DNA of 64,000 nucleotides. It comes from Macrobrachium rosenbergii. Lineage: Eukaryota > Arthropoda > Malacostraca > Decapoda > Palaemonidae. Positions 1-10,865 of this stretch are shown piece by piece. A program made the position numbers and the translations under genes. The stretch is from positions 39,803,599 to 39,867,598 of the forward strand of contig NC_089744.1 of assembly GCF_040412425.1 (NCBI RefSeq), in the 5' to 3' direction. Below the pieces are notes generated by a model that ran no database searches, was not told the origin of the DNA, and saw only the letters and a program-made list of their open reading frames with translations. Within the stretch, counting starts at the first letter, position 1; every line of letters begins with the position of its first letter.

Positions 1-94
1 TCGGTTCGAGCCCTAATGGACCAAGTGAATAAAGGCAGTTTTAAGAGTGCAAGTGATTGTTAGTGGAGGAGCTGGCTGCCTGTCCTGCTGACTC

Positions 95-870
95 CTAGGC
101 AAAGGTCCCTTGCACACTCCCCTTAACCTGGGAGAAGCCATACCGGGGGCCCAAGGGAGGTTGGTGGGGTGTGCCCACAGGTAGTCGGCCCCTGAGTCGC
201 TCCTGTTGTAAAGTCCCAGGGCGCAACAAACAGCTGTTGGAAAGGCGTCTTTTCGGAGGTGCATCGTCTTTCCACGAGTTCAGAGACATCTAGCCCTGAA
301 AACAGGTGCCAGTGGCGCTCTAGTGATAAATCCAGGCCACTGAAAAGGCCAGCAGTGGATGTATCCGGCAGCCCTCAGGTGCCTACTAAGAAGTCTCACG
401 TTGCGGAGCTCGAGGAGCCTTCTTGCAGTTTTTGGGACAGCCCTGAACATTTTTCTCTTATGTGTCCGGATGCGAAACGTCGAGTGTTGGCGCTTAAGCG
501 CTCATCTTTGGTGCATAGACGCAAACGTTCTGTTTCACCTGTTGATGCTGCAGTGTCTGAGCACCTGTTAACGTCCGATGTGCCAGTAACTTGAGAGTGC
601 CCAGTAGCACCTAAGTGCCCAGTAGCGCCTAAACGCCCAGTGACTTCCCAGCGCCAAGTAGCCTCCGAGGGCCCAGTAGCGCCTGTACGTTTGGAGATCC
701 CTGAGTGCCCAGTAGCGCCCAAGTGTCCAATTCTATCCTCTAAGTACTTGGTGCCAACTTCAGTTTTGGCTGCTCCAACCCCCGGACTTGAGACTGTTCC
801 TTCCTCTATTATGGATCCAGCTTTGGCCCCCATTCAACAGCGATTGGATGATATTTTAGGTTTTATATAA
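95..870 (+). pseudogene. Decayed DIRS-like retroelement gag remnant
   Basis: Broken frames encode a Ser/Pro/Arg-rich protein. The best stretch (259-594) ends in a stop. Reading resumes at once with a run of short imperfect units around PVAPK (about 598-730) and ends near 870 in LAPIQQRLDDIL. From memory, such Pro-Val-Ala-Pro-rich gag proteins ending in a short amphipathic helix occur in DIRS/Ngaro-type retroelements of decapods; no catalytic domain is present here to prove it. The part at 95-260 is a diverged homologue of 2710-2940 (shared PLSRxCC and LERxLxGG). Inactivated by stops and frame changes. An unrelated repeat-rich protein fragment cannot be excluded. Confidence 0.5.
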
Positions 871-1214
871 GTGATTTACCCAGTAATTACATAGCTATAG
901 TTTTCCCACATATGGCAGCCTAAATTCAAATTTCGCGGGTAGTGCTTCTATTGCTGATTTTAGGTGCACAGTACTGCCCCCTAAAAGCAATACTAGGAAC
1001 GACTTAGCTAACCACCTCATTCTGTTTTCTGCCATACTCAGCTAAACATTGAGTGCTTACAGCAGCTTATTCGTATTTTCCGGTTTCACCGGATTTCGGT
1101 AGTATTACACAACCACCTGAATGCATATTTCAAAGCTTTTGAGCAGAGTTCTCTCAGGATGAGTCTTGTTTTTTTTATATTATTACCTTGATTTAGATTC
1201 TTCAACAAGCCGAT

Positions 1215-1735
1215 AATAGTTTGGTCTTAAAAGTATTTTTTGAATGTTACACCATTCCTTTAGGCCAAAACTTTCACATTTATGTTTTTCCTGGCTTAGG
1301 CTATGTGCGAGTCGCCGGTAGATAATTGCCTTAAAGGTAATTCTTGAATGTTACATTATTCCATTAGGACAAAAACTTTGCATTCATGATCTATTTACCA
1401 GGCATAGGCTGTGTCCAGCCACTGGTAAGTGATTGTCTGAAAAGTAATCCTTGGATGTTAGGTCATTCCGTTAGGCCAAACTATTGCTTTTAGGAGTTGT
1501 TTACCGGCCATTGGCTATTCGCAAGCCACCAGTAAATAATTACGTTTAAAAGTAATTCTTGAATGTTATGCCATACCTTTAGGGCAAACATTTACAAATT
1601 ATTTTTTGTTTATCACCTAGGCATCTCTCAAGCCTCCGGTAAATTATTTTTAAGTAATTCTTAAATGTTACGCCATTCCTTAAGGCCAAAACGTCTGTAA
1701 TTTGTTTTGTTTACCGGGCCTGGGCTACTCATCAC
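1215..1735. repeat. Tandem array, about 104-112 bp unit, nearly 5 copies
   Basis: The block GAATGTTA-CATTCC-TTAGGCCAAA recurs with starts near 1241, 1345, 1452, 1560 and 1672, so the period is 104-112 bp. Each unit also carries a TTTACC-GGC-TAGGCTA block and a CCGGTAAATAATT block. Copies are clearly diverged. No coding potential is apparent. The stretch 871-1214 before it holds nothing I recognise. Confidence 0.85.
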
Positions 1736-1845
1736 ACTTTCCTTTGCAGAGAACTGAAAAGTTTAGTGGCTGGAATGTAGTAAGGAGAGAATGGTGCAAA
1801 TGTTTGGCTGCGGTAAGCCTTGAGAGGAAACGTTCTCAACATAAG

Positions 1846-2120
1846 TAAGTATACCTTAGTTCAACCAGACCACTGAGCTGATTAACAGCTCTCCTAGGGC
1901 TGGCCCGAAGGATTAGACTTATTTTACGTGGCTAAGAACCAATTGGTTACCTAGCAATGGGACTTACAGCTTATTGTAGAATCCGAACCACATTATGCTG
2001 AGAAATGAATTTCTATCACCAGAATTAAATTCCTCTAATTCTTCTTTGGCTGGCCGGAGACTCGAACTCGGGCCTAGTAGAGTGCTAGCCGAGAACTATA
2101 CCAACTCGTCCAAGTAGGAA
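1846..2120 (-). mobile_element. tRNA-derived SINE
   Basis: Read on the minus strand from about 2120, the element opens with a tRNA-like head: a box A-like segment (GTTGGTATAGTTCTCGGC, plus-strand 2086-2103) followed by a near-perfect box B (GAGTTCGAGTCTC, around 2058-2070). A non-tRNA body follows (AATTAGAGGAATTTAATTCT, then a segment around TGTGGTTCGGATTCTACAAT) and a tail ending near 1846. Box A, box B and body in this order are typical of pol III-transcribed SINEs. I recall close relatives as very abundant in decapod genomes, which supports the host assignment. It is not a functional tRNA gene because the acceptor stem does not close properly. Confidence 0.85.
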
Positions 2121-2709
2121 CTAATGTTCTCGACAGCTGAGTTTCGGCTACCGGTTCTTGCTACGGCAGTACTTTGGAACGTTACAGAGAAGGTTCAAAT
2201 TTTCCTAACATACAAACCCAACATTATGTGATGGGAGTATCCTTAGGCGCGCATGCGCAGACGGCTATGGTAAACTACTTTTTGATATTAATGTATCTTT
2301 TTTTTTTTAGAAGATTCACATACATTTGTTACCTTAAAATGCATACATGTCTGAACATATAAAATGCTAATGTTATTCATACAGTTTACTCATGTTTTTA
2401 TGCTCAGATACCAGAAAATGCTATATAAATATAAAAAAGTAGTTAGTAATCGATTACTAATCGATTATTTTTAATGAAAGTAATTGGTAACTGCAATTAC
2501 CATAAATCAGTGAAACTCCCACCACTATCCTCCACCCGCGCCTCCTGGACCCAGCTCAGACCACGCAGCATCCAGCGCCGGCTCATGTCCACCTGGCGTC
2601 AGTTTTCTCCTTCTAACCCTCCTATATTATCCACGAGTTCCTGTGCCAGGCTCCTTTGCTTCCTTTCCCATGCCTTTGCCAGCCTTATATTTCAATTATC
2701 GTAAATTTA
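2121..2709. other. No gene seen
   Basis: AT-rich unique-looking DNA. It includes a short palindromic segment (AATCGATTACTAATCGATTA near 2449-2467) and a C-rich stretch at 2518-2640. The open frames are short and show no recognisable domain. Confidence 0.5.
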
Positions 2710-3026
2710 ACCATTATAACAGCGAAGTGTTGTGCAATGGAGGAGATGGCTACTCGTCCCCCAATGCTCCTAGACGAAGGTCCCTGTCTTGCTCCCCCAC
2801 ACTGGGGAGAAGACAAACTGGAGGTCCAAGGGAGGTCGGGGATTTACATAAGGGTAGTTGCCCCCTCAGTCGAGCCTGTTGCCGGTCCCAGGAAATCGGC
2901 AGACAGCCACTGGAAAGGAGTCTTATTGGAGGTGTAGTGTTTGTCAGCCACTGGAAAGGCGGCTTAATGGAGATGTAGTGTTTGTCAGCCACTGGAAAGG
3001 CATCTTGATGGAGATGTCTGAAGAGA
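2710..3026 (+). pseudogene. Second gag-like fragment with 41-bp tandem units
   Basis: The frame around 2755-2940 reads through RRRSLSCSPTLGRRQTGGP, then PLSRACC and LERSLIGG, matching the homologous block at 95-260. The same retroelement family therefore left two diverged copies about 2.6 kb apart. The 3' part is a tandem repeat: CAGCCACTGGAAAGG starts at 2904, 2945 and 2986, a 41-bp period, each followed by a variant of TTAATGGAGATGTAGTGTTT. The frame then dissolves. I read it as a dead DIRS-like gag whose end was locally amplified. Only sequence resemblance supports the family call. Confidence 0.5.
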
Positions 3027-4031
3027 CGGTTTGTTCCGACACAATGTATAAACCGTCGGTCCTTTACATTAGGAATTACTTTCAATGTAGGCAAAACAGA
3101 GATTATGTTTCTGACATCTCTGCTTATCGACAGACAAACAGATGTCGATTGTGAGAGACATAGTAAACGTACAATGGTAAAACATATATCAATGGAAAGG
3201 CCAGGAAATTCCACATATGGACATTGCATGAGATTTGAGGTGATTAATGAATACAATGCAGTAGCATAATATATGTGAAATGGTGAGACTTTGGCGTCTT
3301 CACAAACAGAAACATACATGCAGTTTGATACAGAAGATTCGGTGGAACATTATGAGTACATGATCGGAATGCTTGCATGGCAATGCAAGTAGTGGTGATT
3401 GTACAGTAAGTTCCAAAAGTGAAGCTACAAATTTCAAAATTGATCGTACTTCTTTAGAAACTCGTGGGGTTGCCAGTTAGTATATTTTATTCCAATTATT
3501 GTCATCCTCTTTATCTGATAATAAGTATCAGTGATTAACTGTAGAACCACAGAAGGTATTTCCTCAGTGAATGGTCAATGTTATTATTAGTTCAATAATT
3601 GTTTATTAAAAAAAAAAAAAAAAATTCCCCCCCAAAAAAATTTCTCCGTAGAAACATCTCTGGCTCTCAGTGTGTGATATCGAGTGTTCACCATTGACTG
3701 GCAGCAGGAACCGAGTGCATAAGCATTGGCCTAATGTGGTTTGCAAATTAACTTTCTACTTTTATAGTGTCATATCGAAAGTTATTATGATTTCTTTTGA
3801 TAAAGCACAAAGAAGTTTAGCATCTGATTGAATGAAATATAAATAAGACACAAGTTGGTGTAGAAAAAAAAAAACGAAATCCTAGTTACATGCGCGTTTA
3901 GCATGTCTACATGGTTAGCCATATTTCAAAAATCAAGGAAATATATTTTCCAGCTTGTTATTTAATAAATTGAGTTGTTTGGATATCTAGATGGTTGTAA
4001 ACATGATTTTCCATTAATTAGGTTTCATTAT
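3027..4031. other. No gene seen
   Basis: AT-rich DNA with an A-run plus C-run simple sequence at 3607-3640 and other short A-runs. The longest opposing frame (2750-3319 minus) is a shadow of the repeats and shows no domain. Confidence 0.5.
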
Positions 4032-4359
4032 CAAGTCAGGGGAAATGAGGAAGTCTAGGCCTAAGTTAAGTCAGAGGAAGTGAGGAAGTCTAGACCTAAG
4101 TCAAGTCAGGAAAGTGAGGAAGTCTAGGCCTAAGTCAAGTCAGGGGAAGTGAGGAAGTCTGGGCTTAAGCCAAGTCAGGGGAAATGACAAAGTCTAGGCC
4201 TAAGCCAAGGCAGCAAAATTGAGGAAGTCTAGACCTGCCAAGCCAGGGGAAGTAAGGAAGTCTAGGCTTAAGTCAAGTCAGGGGAAGTGAGGAAGTCTAC
4301 GCCAAAGTCAAGCCCGGGGAAGTGAGGAAGTCTAGGCCTAAGCCAAGGCAGAGGAAGTC
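4032..4359. repeat. Minisatellite, about 36-bp unit, nine copies
   Basis: Units of the form AAGTCAGGGGAAGTGAGG followed by AAGTCTAGGCCTAAGTC repeat without interruption. Variation is in the GGGG run, TCTAGGCC versus TCTGGGCT, and AAGTC versus AAGCC. Purine-rich on the plus strand. No coding or regulatory role is visible. Confidence 0.9.
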
Positions 4360-5633
4360 AGATAGATGAATTTTCAGTTGTTTTCGGTCAGCCATGGTGG
4401 ATCTTAGACTTGAACGATTTGGGAACACTTTTATTATTTGGAGAAGACCTCTGTATTTGTAACGGTTCTGTATTTGTAACGGAAAACCTGTTTGCAATCA
4501 AGTTTACCCTTTTAATAGTGGTTACTTTCTGTCAGTTATTGCAAACATAATGGAGGGAACTGATTTACCTGTTTATTCAATATTACTGGCTGGCGATGGG
4601 GGTATTGGGTCAACATCCCCCCAACCCTAGTAGGACACGGCTGGTGATTCATAGGTTGGGTAGATAATGTTATGTTTGTGTCGTGGGTCGAAACTGAAGC
4701 CAAAGCTGAAGTAGAGTCCGAATGGTCGGGCCCTAAAAGCTAAAATCAGAACTACCAACCACACCCAACTTCTCTGTTGAATCTAGGTGCATTCATGATT
4801 GATTATGTTTAATGTTACGGAGATTTTCCCCTTATATTCTATTGATACTTGCATGGGTTTGTGCATCTTCGCTAAAATAATTGATAATAAACTATGATAT
4901 TAAATATTTGTTTCCACGTTGCTCTAAATACAATGGTAATGTTGGTAATGCTGTGTTGAACGAAAATTTCAAATTGTTTCGTTTCTGTAGTTTCAAGTAA
5001 TTACTGTACTTTGAAATAATTACAATTACTGTAATTTTTTCTTATGATTGTTATCAATATCGTAGATTTGATATTTGTGCATCATATGTTAGCTTTATTT
5101 TGCTTGATGGAGCTTTCAATGTAAAAAAAAAAATAAGTTTTTCAGCTATGTGTTGTAGTTGCCAGTTAGTGAATTTTGAACGAAATCCTCTGAAATTTGT
5201 AGTTTCACTTTTGGAACACTGTACATGAATCAAGACAACAATGGTTAGAGAAAAATAGACAGGAATATTGTAAGGTAGAAGTTCGGAAGATCCTAGTTTC
5301 TATTGACCGATCAAAACCCAACGCTGAATGTACGGGAGGTTTGGAGAGAGAGAGAGTGGGGTGCCTGTTGTCCTGTTTTGTCCGATGGCTGACTCACACA
5401 CACCGAAGGCTCAAACTTAGGACCGCCATGCGGTCCCTTACATATATATATATACAGTAATATTTGATCTAAACGATAGACAGATGGATTCACACACATT
5501 GATGAACTTTTCACTGGAATCTAACTAATGGGCATTGCGATTTTTTCACAGATTTTTGAAATTCTCGAGAAACCCTGTAGAAGTGGGTGTTTAATTTTTA
5601 AGTAATTTACAAGTTTTCATGCTATTATTTAAC
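4360..5633. other. No gene seen
   Basis: AT-rich with short simple sequences: a GAGAGA run near 5345 and a TA run near 5441. Open frames are below 70 codons and unconvincing. Confidence 0.5.
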
Positions 5634-5860
5634 TTAAAATCTGTATGAAAAATGCATTTCATTCTTTTATGTGTAAAATCTGTATGAAAAATGCATTTCA
5701 TGCTTCTATGTGTAAAATCTGTATGAAAAAATGCATTTGATGTTTTAATGTGCAAAATCTCTATGAAAATGCATTTCATGCTTTCATGTGCAAAATCTCT
5801 ATGAAAACGCATTTCATGCTTTCATGTGTACAATCTGTATCGAAAATGTATTATTTTTAT
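5634..5860. repeat. Minisatellite, 38-40-bp unit, about six copies
   Basis: Units start with AAAATCTGTATGAAAAATGC and continue TTTCATGCTTTTATGTGT, at about 5636, 5676, 5715, 5755, 5793 and 5830. Because some units are 39 bp, the minus strand stays open for 73 codons with a 13-residue repeat around DFTHKRMKCIFHT. I regard that frame as a by-product of unit length. Confidence 0.9.
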
Positions 5861-5889
5861 TTTTGTACATGCATAAATATGATGCAAAG

Positions 5890-6445
5890 GTAATTTCAGC
5901 ACATTCACTTAGTGTACTTTTACAAGATGTGATACCCATTTGCAAAGTTACTGCACTTTTCAAAGATGATACCCCTGCAGAAAATGCTTGTTTAATGTCT
6001 GAAGTACATTTATAAGTTTTCATGCTTTTGGTTGTAAAATCGATATGGAAAATTTATATTTATATTTCTGTACATAAATATCATACAAGTATTATGTCCA
6101 TTTGCAAAGTCTTTGTCACAAGGACTTTACATGACCTTGAGATGAGGTTGTTCAATCGTGCTCATTTGATAAAATGAATTCTTTAATGTAATATCAGAGA
6201 TGTAACTAAGAGTTGTATAAGTGTCATTCTTTGAAAATTACACTGTTCACCTTGGAGAAAAGTGCTGGTGCAATCTGTATGTGCATGTAATTATAGCACG
6301 TTCAGTTGGTGTACTTTTACAAGATGTGATACCCTGCATTTTTCAAAGATGATACCCCTGTAGAAAGTGTGTGTAATTTTTAAGTTTTCGTGTTTTTAGG
6401 TGTAAAATCAGAATGGAAAATTTGTATTTATATATTTTGCATAAA
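5890..6445. repeat. Duplicated block, period about 395 bp
   Basis: The segment from about 5891 to 6075 (GTGTACTTTTACAAGATGTG, then TTTCAAAGATGATACCCCTG, then TGGAAAATTTATATTTATAT) recurs at about 6289-6445 with substitutions and small deletions. Both copies end in a degenerate unit of the neighbouring 39-bp minisatellite, suggesting a higher-order repeat. The unit 6076-6288 between them looks unique. Confidence 0.75.
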
Positions 6446-7071
6446 TACAATACAAAAAGCAGTACAGTTACTTTATTACAGTATCTCTCTAGCTCTCTCT
6501 CTCTCTCATTTGTAGTTAGACAGCTCAAACATATGTTTACAACTTATTATTCTCTGTACGTCATTACCTGTACAGTATATAATTTTAAATTGATTGAATT
6601 TTACCTGTACTGTACTACCTTCTATGAACATTATGTACATGTTTTTGATGTTTTATGGAATTGTACTCTTGTTGACTGACGACGTTTTGCCTAGTGATGC
6701 AAATTGGCTTTTACTCTAAGTGACAAAGAAAACGGCATCCCATGAATTAGAGGTAACATTAGTATACGTCGCACCTACTGTAAATGCGCTATTATGAAAC
6801 TGTGCAGTACTCAATTTTCATGTCAACCATTTACTGTATTCCTTTTTTAAGGGTAATAAGCTAAATTTTAAATAAAATTACACTAACTTTAGTTCATTCA
6901 AAAGTTAGCTTTTAAATGAGCACTGATTAGGGTCATATTTAGTACTTAAACTCTGGAAATAAACATTTATTAGCATTTTTAAAGACCATGCCAAACTTCT
7001 CCTCAAAAATTCACCTTGAAGGACGAGGGGGTGTGGAACCTAACCTCCTTAAGGACTTGTATGAAATGTAT
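6446..7071. other. No gene seen
   Basis: AT-rich DNA with a CT-repeat near 6485-6508. No recognisable coding domain, RNA gene or element end. Confidence 0.5.

Positions 7072-7147
<76 letters not shown>
7072..7147. repeat. (TA)n microsatellite
   Basis: About 38 uninterrupted TA dinucleotides followed by a few CA units. It abuts the left end of the mariner-type element at 7154, which fits insertion at a TA target. Confidence 0.97.
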
Positions 7148-7153
<6 letters not shown>

Positions 7154-7155
<2 letters not shown>

Positions 7156-8353
7156 GTAGAACCCGGTCCTCAACTGTACTAGAACTCGACATAATCAGAT
7201 TTCAACACGAAATGTTGAGTAAATTTTGTGTTGGAGCTCAAACAACAAAACAGAATCCGACCCGATGAATCATATGATGTTTGTAGAAAAAAGAGTTTCG
7301 GGCGGCTGCCGCTAGTTGGCATTGTTGGTGGCGTTCTTCCCATGCTTATTTAAAAGCATTTAAAGCCCACACATGCTGCTGCTGCTGTTGAAAAACAAGC
7401 CAGATTATCACATTAAATTAATAATACAGTATTTATAAGCTGAATTACTGTTACAGTATTTATAAGCCGAATTACTGTATGTCTGTTATCATAAAATTAA
7501 GAAAAATTTCCTAAATTACGTCGGAACTCGGCAGCTTGTGGCAGATATAAACAAACCACAGTGCCGCCCTGGTGGTGTATCGCGGTACTAATTACATAAA
7601 CATTGAGTATTTATGGTACATTTCATACAGAGTCTACTGGAATAGTGTACAAAATCACTGTAAAACATCTTTCAGTATATCGCGGTACTAATTACATAAA
7701 CATTGAGTATTTATGGTACATTTCATAGTCTACTGGAATAGTGTACAAAATCACTGTAAAACATCTTTCAGTATATCGCGGAAACTAATTAATTAGTAAT
7801 AGAAAACGACACCACCAGGGTGGCGCTGTGGTTTTTTATATCTGCCACAAGCTGCTGAGTTCTTTATTTTTAGGAAATTTTTCTTAATTTTATGATAACA
7901 GACATACAGTAAAAACTTATAAATACTGTATTATTAATTTAATGTGATAATCAAGGCTTGTTTTTCAATGTTATCATTATTAACAACAGTTTTCATGTGT
8001 ACCCGTTGCAGTACATTCTGGTAGTGCCTATAGGCTACCTAGCCTAGCCTGTGTCGCTTGGTCTATCATCATTAATACGGCCGCATTGGTCATAGGCCAA
8101 TTTTTTTTATACAATATGCATTTAAAATGTAAAAAGTGCTTCTGATACGGTAAGTTATTCAACTCTGAACTTATTTAATTGTAATTTGTGTAAAGTCTTG
8201 TATAAAAAGGCAAGGTTGGGGTGATGACTGGTGGTCAGGAATGGATTAATCCATTTTCAGTTATTTCTTATGGGAGAAATTAACTCAGAATTCGACAAAA
8301 TCGAATCTCGACACTTCTGGAATGAATTAGCGTTGAGGACCGAGGTTCTACTG
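7154..8353. mobile_element. Non-autonomous mariner-type element (large MITE)
   Basis: The left end reads CAGTAGAACCCGGTCCTCAA. The right end is its inverted complement (TTGAGGACCGAGGTTCTACTG, broken here as TTGAGGACCG and AGGTTCTACTG, ending at 8353) and is followed by TA. Ends of this form beside TA are typical of Tc1/mariner derivatives; the left TA sits in a TA/CA microsatellite and now reads CA. Just inside the right end, AATGGATTAATCC and TTATGGGAGAAATTAA are typical of the family's subterminal sequence as I recall it. No transposase frame is present. Internally, two tandem units (7581-7680, 7681-7776) lie between two long inverted arms (about 7390-7578 and 7803-7965), so the centre can fold on itself. 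Confidence 0.8.
7581..7776. repeat. Two tandem 96/100-bp units inside the mariner-type element
   Basis: The unit beginning CGCGGTACTAATTACATAAA occurs at 7581-7680 and 7681-7776. The copies differ mainly by a 4-base ACAG indel (7627-7630), and a third unit begins with CGCGG at 7777. Near-identity points to recent duplication. Confidence 0.92.
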
Positions 8354-9194
8354 TATATATATATATGTATGTATAATATGAGAATTGGTGCCCCCTATGA
8401 AATTTTTCCGTATTAGACTGAGATGCTTTGCCATTCGTCATACTCACTCTTAGTGGTCCAGTAAGTATGGTAATGATACTAATTGTGATGGGTCTTTCAG
8501 TTCTTCCCATAAAAGAGGAAAACGTTAATATACTGTCATTAAAATTCCTAGTTCTCTGCTGATATAATTGTGAGGCTCTGACTGGTCAAAGGAGAGTATC
8601 AGTAATGGACGGCATATGATTTTTCAAACGAGAGAATGGCAAAAAGCCACCAGTGTAACTGCCAATCTTTGCAACAAATTCAGTGGAAAAAGATAGGCCC
8701 ACACAGAGGTACAGTTTTTTGTGCGAGTGACAGAAGCTCACTGACCCATCACAAAGGTGCAGATGCTAAGAGCAAGACCATCTTCAATGAAGGGTTTAGT
8801 AAAATAAGTAATGAGGCTTGACCCAAGGACTTGTTGCTTTTTTTGGACATTTTAAAATGAAGCAGGTCCCATTTGGGAAGTTTGAGTATTCTGGAATCCC
8901 TCTTTTGAAAATGTTGATATAGGTGCTTTAGGTCTCAGAAAGTAGAAGGACCTGTTTCATGGGACAAGAATACTTGTGAGTGATTGATCTGTATCCTTTG
9001 ATGGCTGAAACTAATATCATGTTCTCCCTTAGGAATGACTGGAAGGCATCATTAGATATGGGAGCCTGGATTAGATTAAAGGGTCTGTCACAACATAGAA
9101 CACAAAAGAAACAATTTTTGAAGGAGATTATTGTTTCTATTTTTGTATATGTATCTTAGCAGAATATTTTCAAGAAAGAATAAACAAATTTTGA

Positions 9195-9309
9195 GGAAAC
9201 TTGACAAATATATTCATGGGTGACCTTTGTAAGATAATTAACTTTTGGGAGGGGCTTACTCTAGCCTGATGATTTGTAGCTCCCCAATGAATATATTTGT
9301 AAAGTTTCA
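9195..9309. repeat. Imperfect inverted repeat, arms about 28 bp
   Basis: The left arm contains AAACTTGACAAATATATTCA (9197-9216) and the right arm its near-complement, ending AATATATTTGTAAAGTTT (about 9281-9309), with roughly 58 bp between. It may be a tiny MITE or a hairpin. No target duplication was identified. Confidence 0.6.
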
Positions 9310-9496
9310 TTGAATTCTCTTCATCTGCTCTTGAGTTTTCTTGCTAATACTGTACATTCATGCAAGGATAGGAACTTAGGCACTTTAATACTTCAAAGCC
9401 AGCGCTTTTCTCTGAAACTGGTTATTGTACATGAAAAGGGTCATCATTAAAAAATATGAGTGTCAGTGAAACTATTGTACAGGGTTAGCAAAAGGG

Positions 9497-9590
9497 GAAC
9501 GTTGATGTGCACCACTTGTAGATCCAACAGTGGAAAAGGTAAAGATTGGTTAGGATGTGAACGTGATGAGCGTCATCATAAGAGGTGCGT
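9497..9590 (+). pseudogene. Possible degenerate PHD-like zinc-finger fragment
   Basis: One frame reads CTTC, then WLGC, then RHHKRC. This is the spacing of the N-terminal part of a PHD finger with one Cys and the conserved Trp altered. CR1-type LINE ORF1 proteins carry such fingers. Downstream (9780-10220) a broken frame contains a possible hydrophilic ORF1-like stretch. Evidence is thin, and a chance match is possible. Confidence 0.25.
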
Positions 9591-10489
9591 ATTTCTAGAC
9601 GGCATCTATGATGGTAGGCTACTATCAAGAAATTAAAGTGGCTCTGTCCTAACTGTTAAAGGTCATTTGATAGTGAATGAATATCAGAAATGCAGAATGT
9701 AATCATTGCATTGAGGGATAACACTGAGCAGCAAGATGAATGGATTATTGAGATGCCAAAATTGCTGAGTTGAAAATTTGCAGGAGGGGCCAACTGAGGC
9801 AGATTTGCTCACGGTCGTTGACCTAAAAATAGATAATATTACACGGCAAATCGGGTATGGAAGCTAACTCGAAAATTGATAATCTCGTGAGATGGAAATA
9901 TTGGAAGTGTTATGGCAAGAAATTAAGAAAAAAGAACTTGATGGTAATTAGGTTTTTACAGGCTTTAGTTTTGTCAAATTTGCTGGTGGAAGCAGTAAAG
10001 AGGATGTGGTGATCAGACTGCGTAACATGGTGGAAGGAGTTATATCAAAAGGATCCAGAAACTAAGGATTGTGTGCATTAGTTGACAGGTACTGTTCTTC
10101 ACAGCTAATCCCTAATGTAAAACTGAAGGCAAGTTTAAAGGAACATGCCACTATGGGGGACGTCCAGAATAATTCTGAAATGCTACACAGAAATTCGAAT
10201 GGTAATAGTGAAATACTCAAGCCATGATTTCGTGTAGTTATAGTAACTTCGACTTCGACTTAATGGTTGAGCATGTTATCGTCTTATGGCTATTAAGATT
10301 CAAGTAGGAATAGTATTCCTATTGAGGTTTGGACACTTATTAACAAAAATGAGTTTATGGACTAAATGCACCACTGCCTCAATGCACCAACACTATTATA
10401 GTCTGAATGATCCATGATATCATGTTCCGAATGCACCGAGTATCTGGGCCCAATGCACCACTTCCCAAGTAAGTGCATCTTTCCTTTTG

Positions 10490-10865
10490 GTCCCAGTGCA
10501 CCAACTTAATTCATATAACGCCTGCTCTTTGGCGAACTACATAGGTAACTATATTCACTTTGCAGGATTGTTTTCTTTGCCATAGTGAATCATTTACAAA
10601 GTCTAAATAAGAATATTACAAAACCGACAAATACATTATGCTATAAGAAGATTAAAACTAAAACCAATTAAGATGCATTATTCCTAATGGTCTCAATGCA
10701 CCAGCTTAATTCACTTAACACCTGTTCTTTGGGTAACTATATAGGTAACTATATACGTTCACTTCGTAGGATTATTTTCTTTGATAAAGTGAATCGTTTT
10801 AAAAAGTCTGAATAAAAGTAGAATATTACAAAACCAACAAACACATTATCCTATGAGGGAGAAGT
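10490..10865. repeat. Tandem duplication at the left end of the MULE
   Basis: A block of about 185 bp (from CAGTGCACCAACTTAATTCA through AATATTACAAAACCGACAAA to the CATTATGCTATAAGA segment) recurs from about 10690 to 10865 with substitutions. Each copy carries one TGCACCA motif. The stretch 10866-12430 beyond it has no gene I can identify. Repeated CTACATATGGACTGTTAT segments (about 11580, 11712) suggest more decayed tandem structure there. Confidence 0.75.

Larger units (their letters stand above)
8354..10358. other. Repeat flank, no intact gene
   Basis: The region contains an imperfect inverted repeat at 9195-9309 and a possible degenerate zinc-finger frame at 9497-9590, listed separately. 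Otherwise there are only short frames. A 61-codon frame at 8636-8821 is Ser/Lys/His-rich without a recognisable domain. Confidence 0.4.

Noticed and set aside
1..20. Box B-like GGTTCGAGCC at the window edge
   Set aside because: Possibly the end of another SINE, but nothing upstream is available to test it.
2055..2120. Possible genuine tRNA gene on the minus strand
   Set aside because: Box A and B are present but the acceptor stem does not pair and a SINE body follows; it is a SINE head.
4032..4359. Regular 36-bp repeats resembling a CRISPR array
   Set aside because: No unique spacers; units are contiguous and diverged, and the DNA is eukaryotic, so it is a minisatellite.
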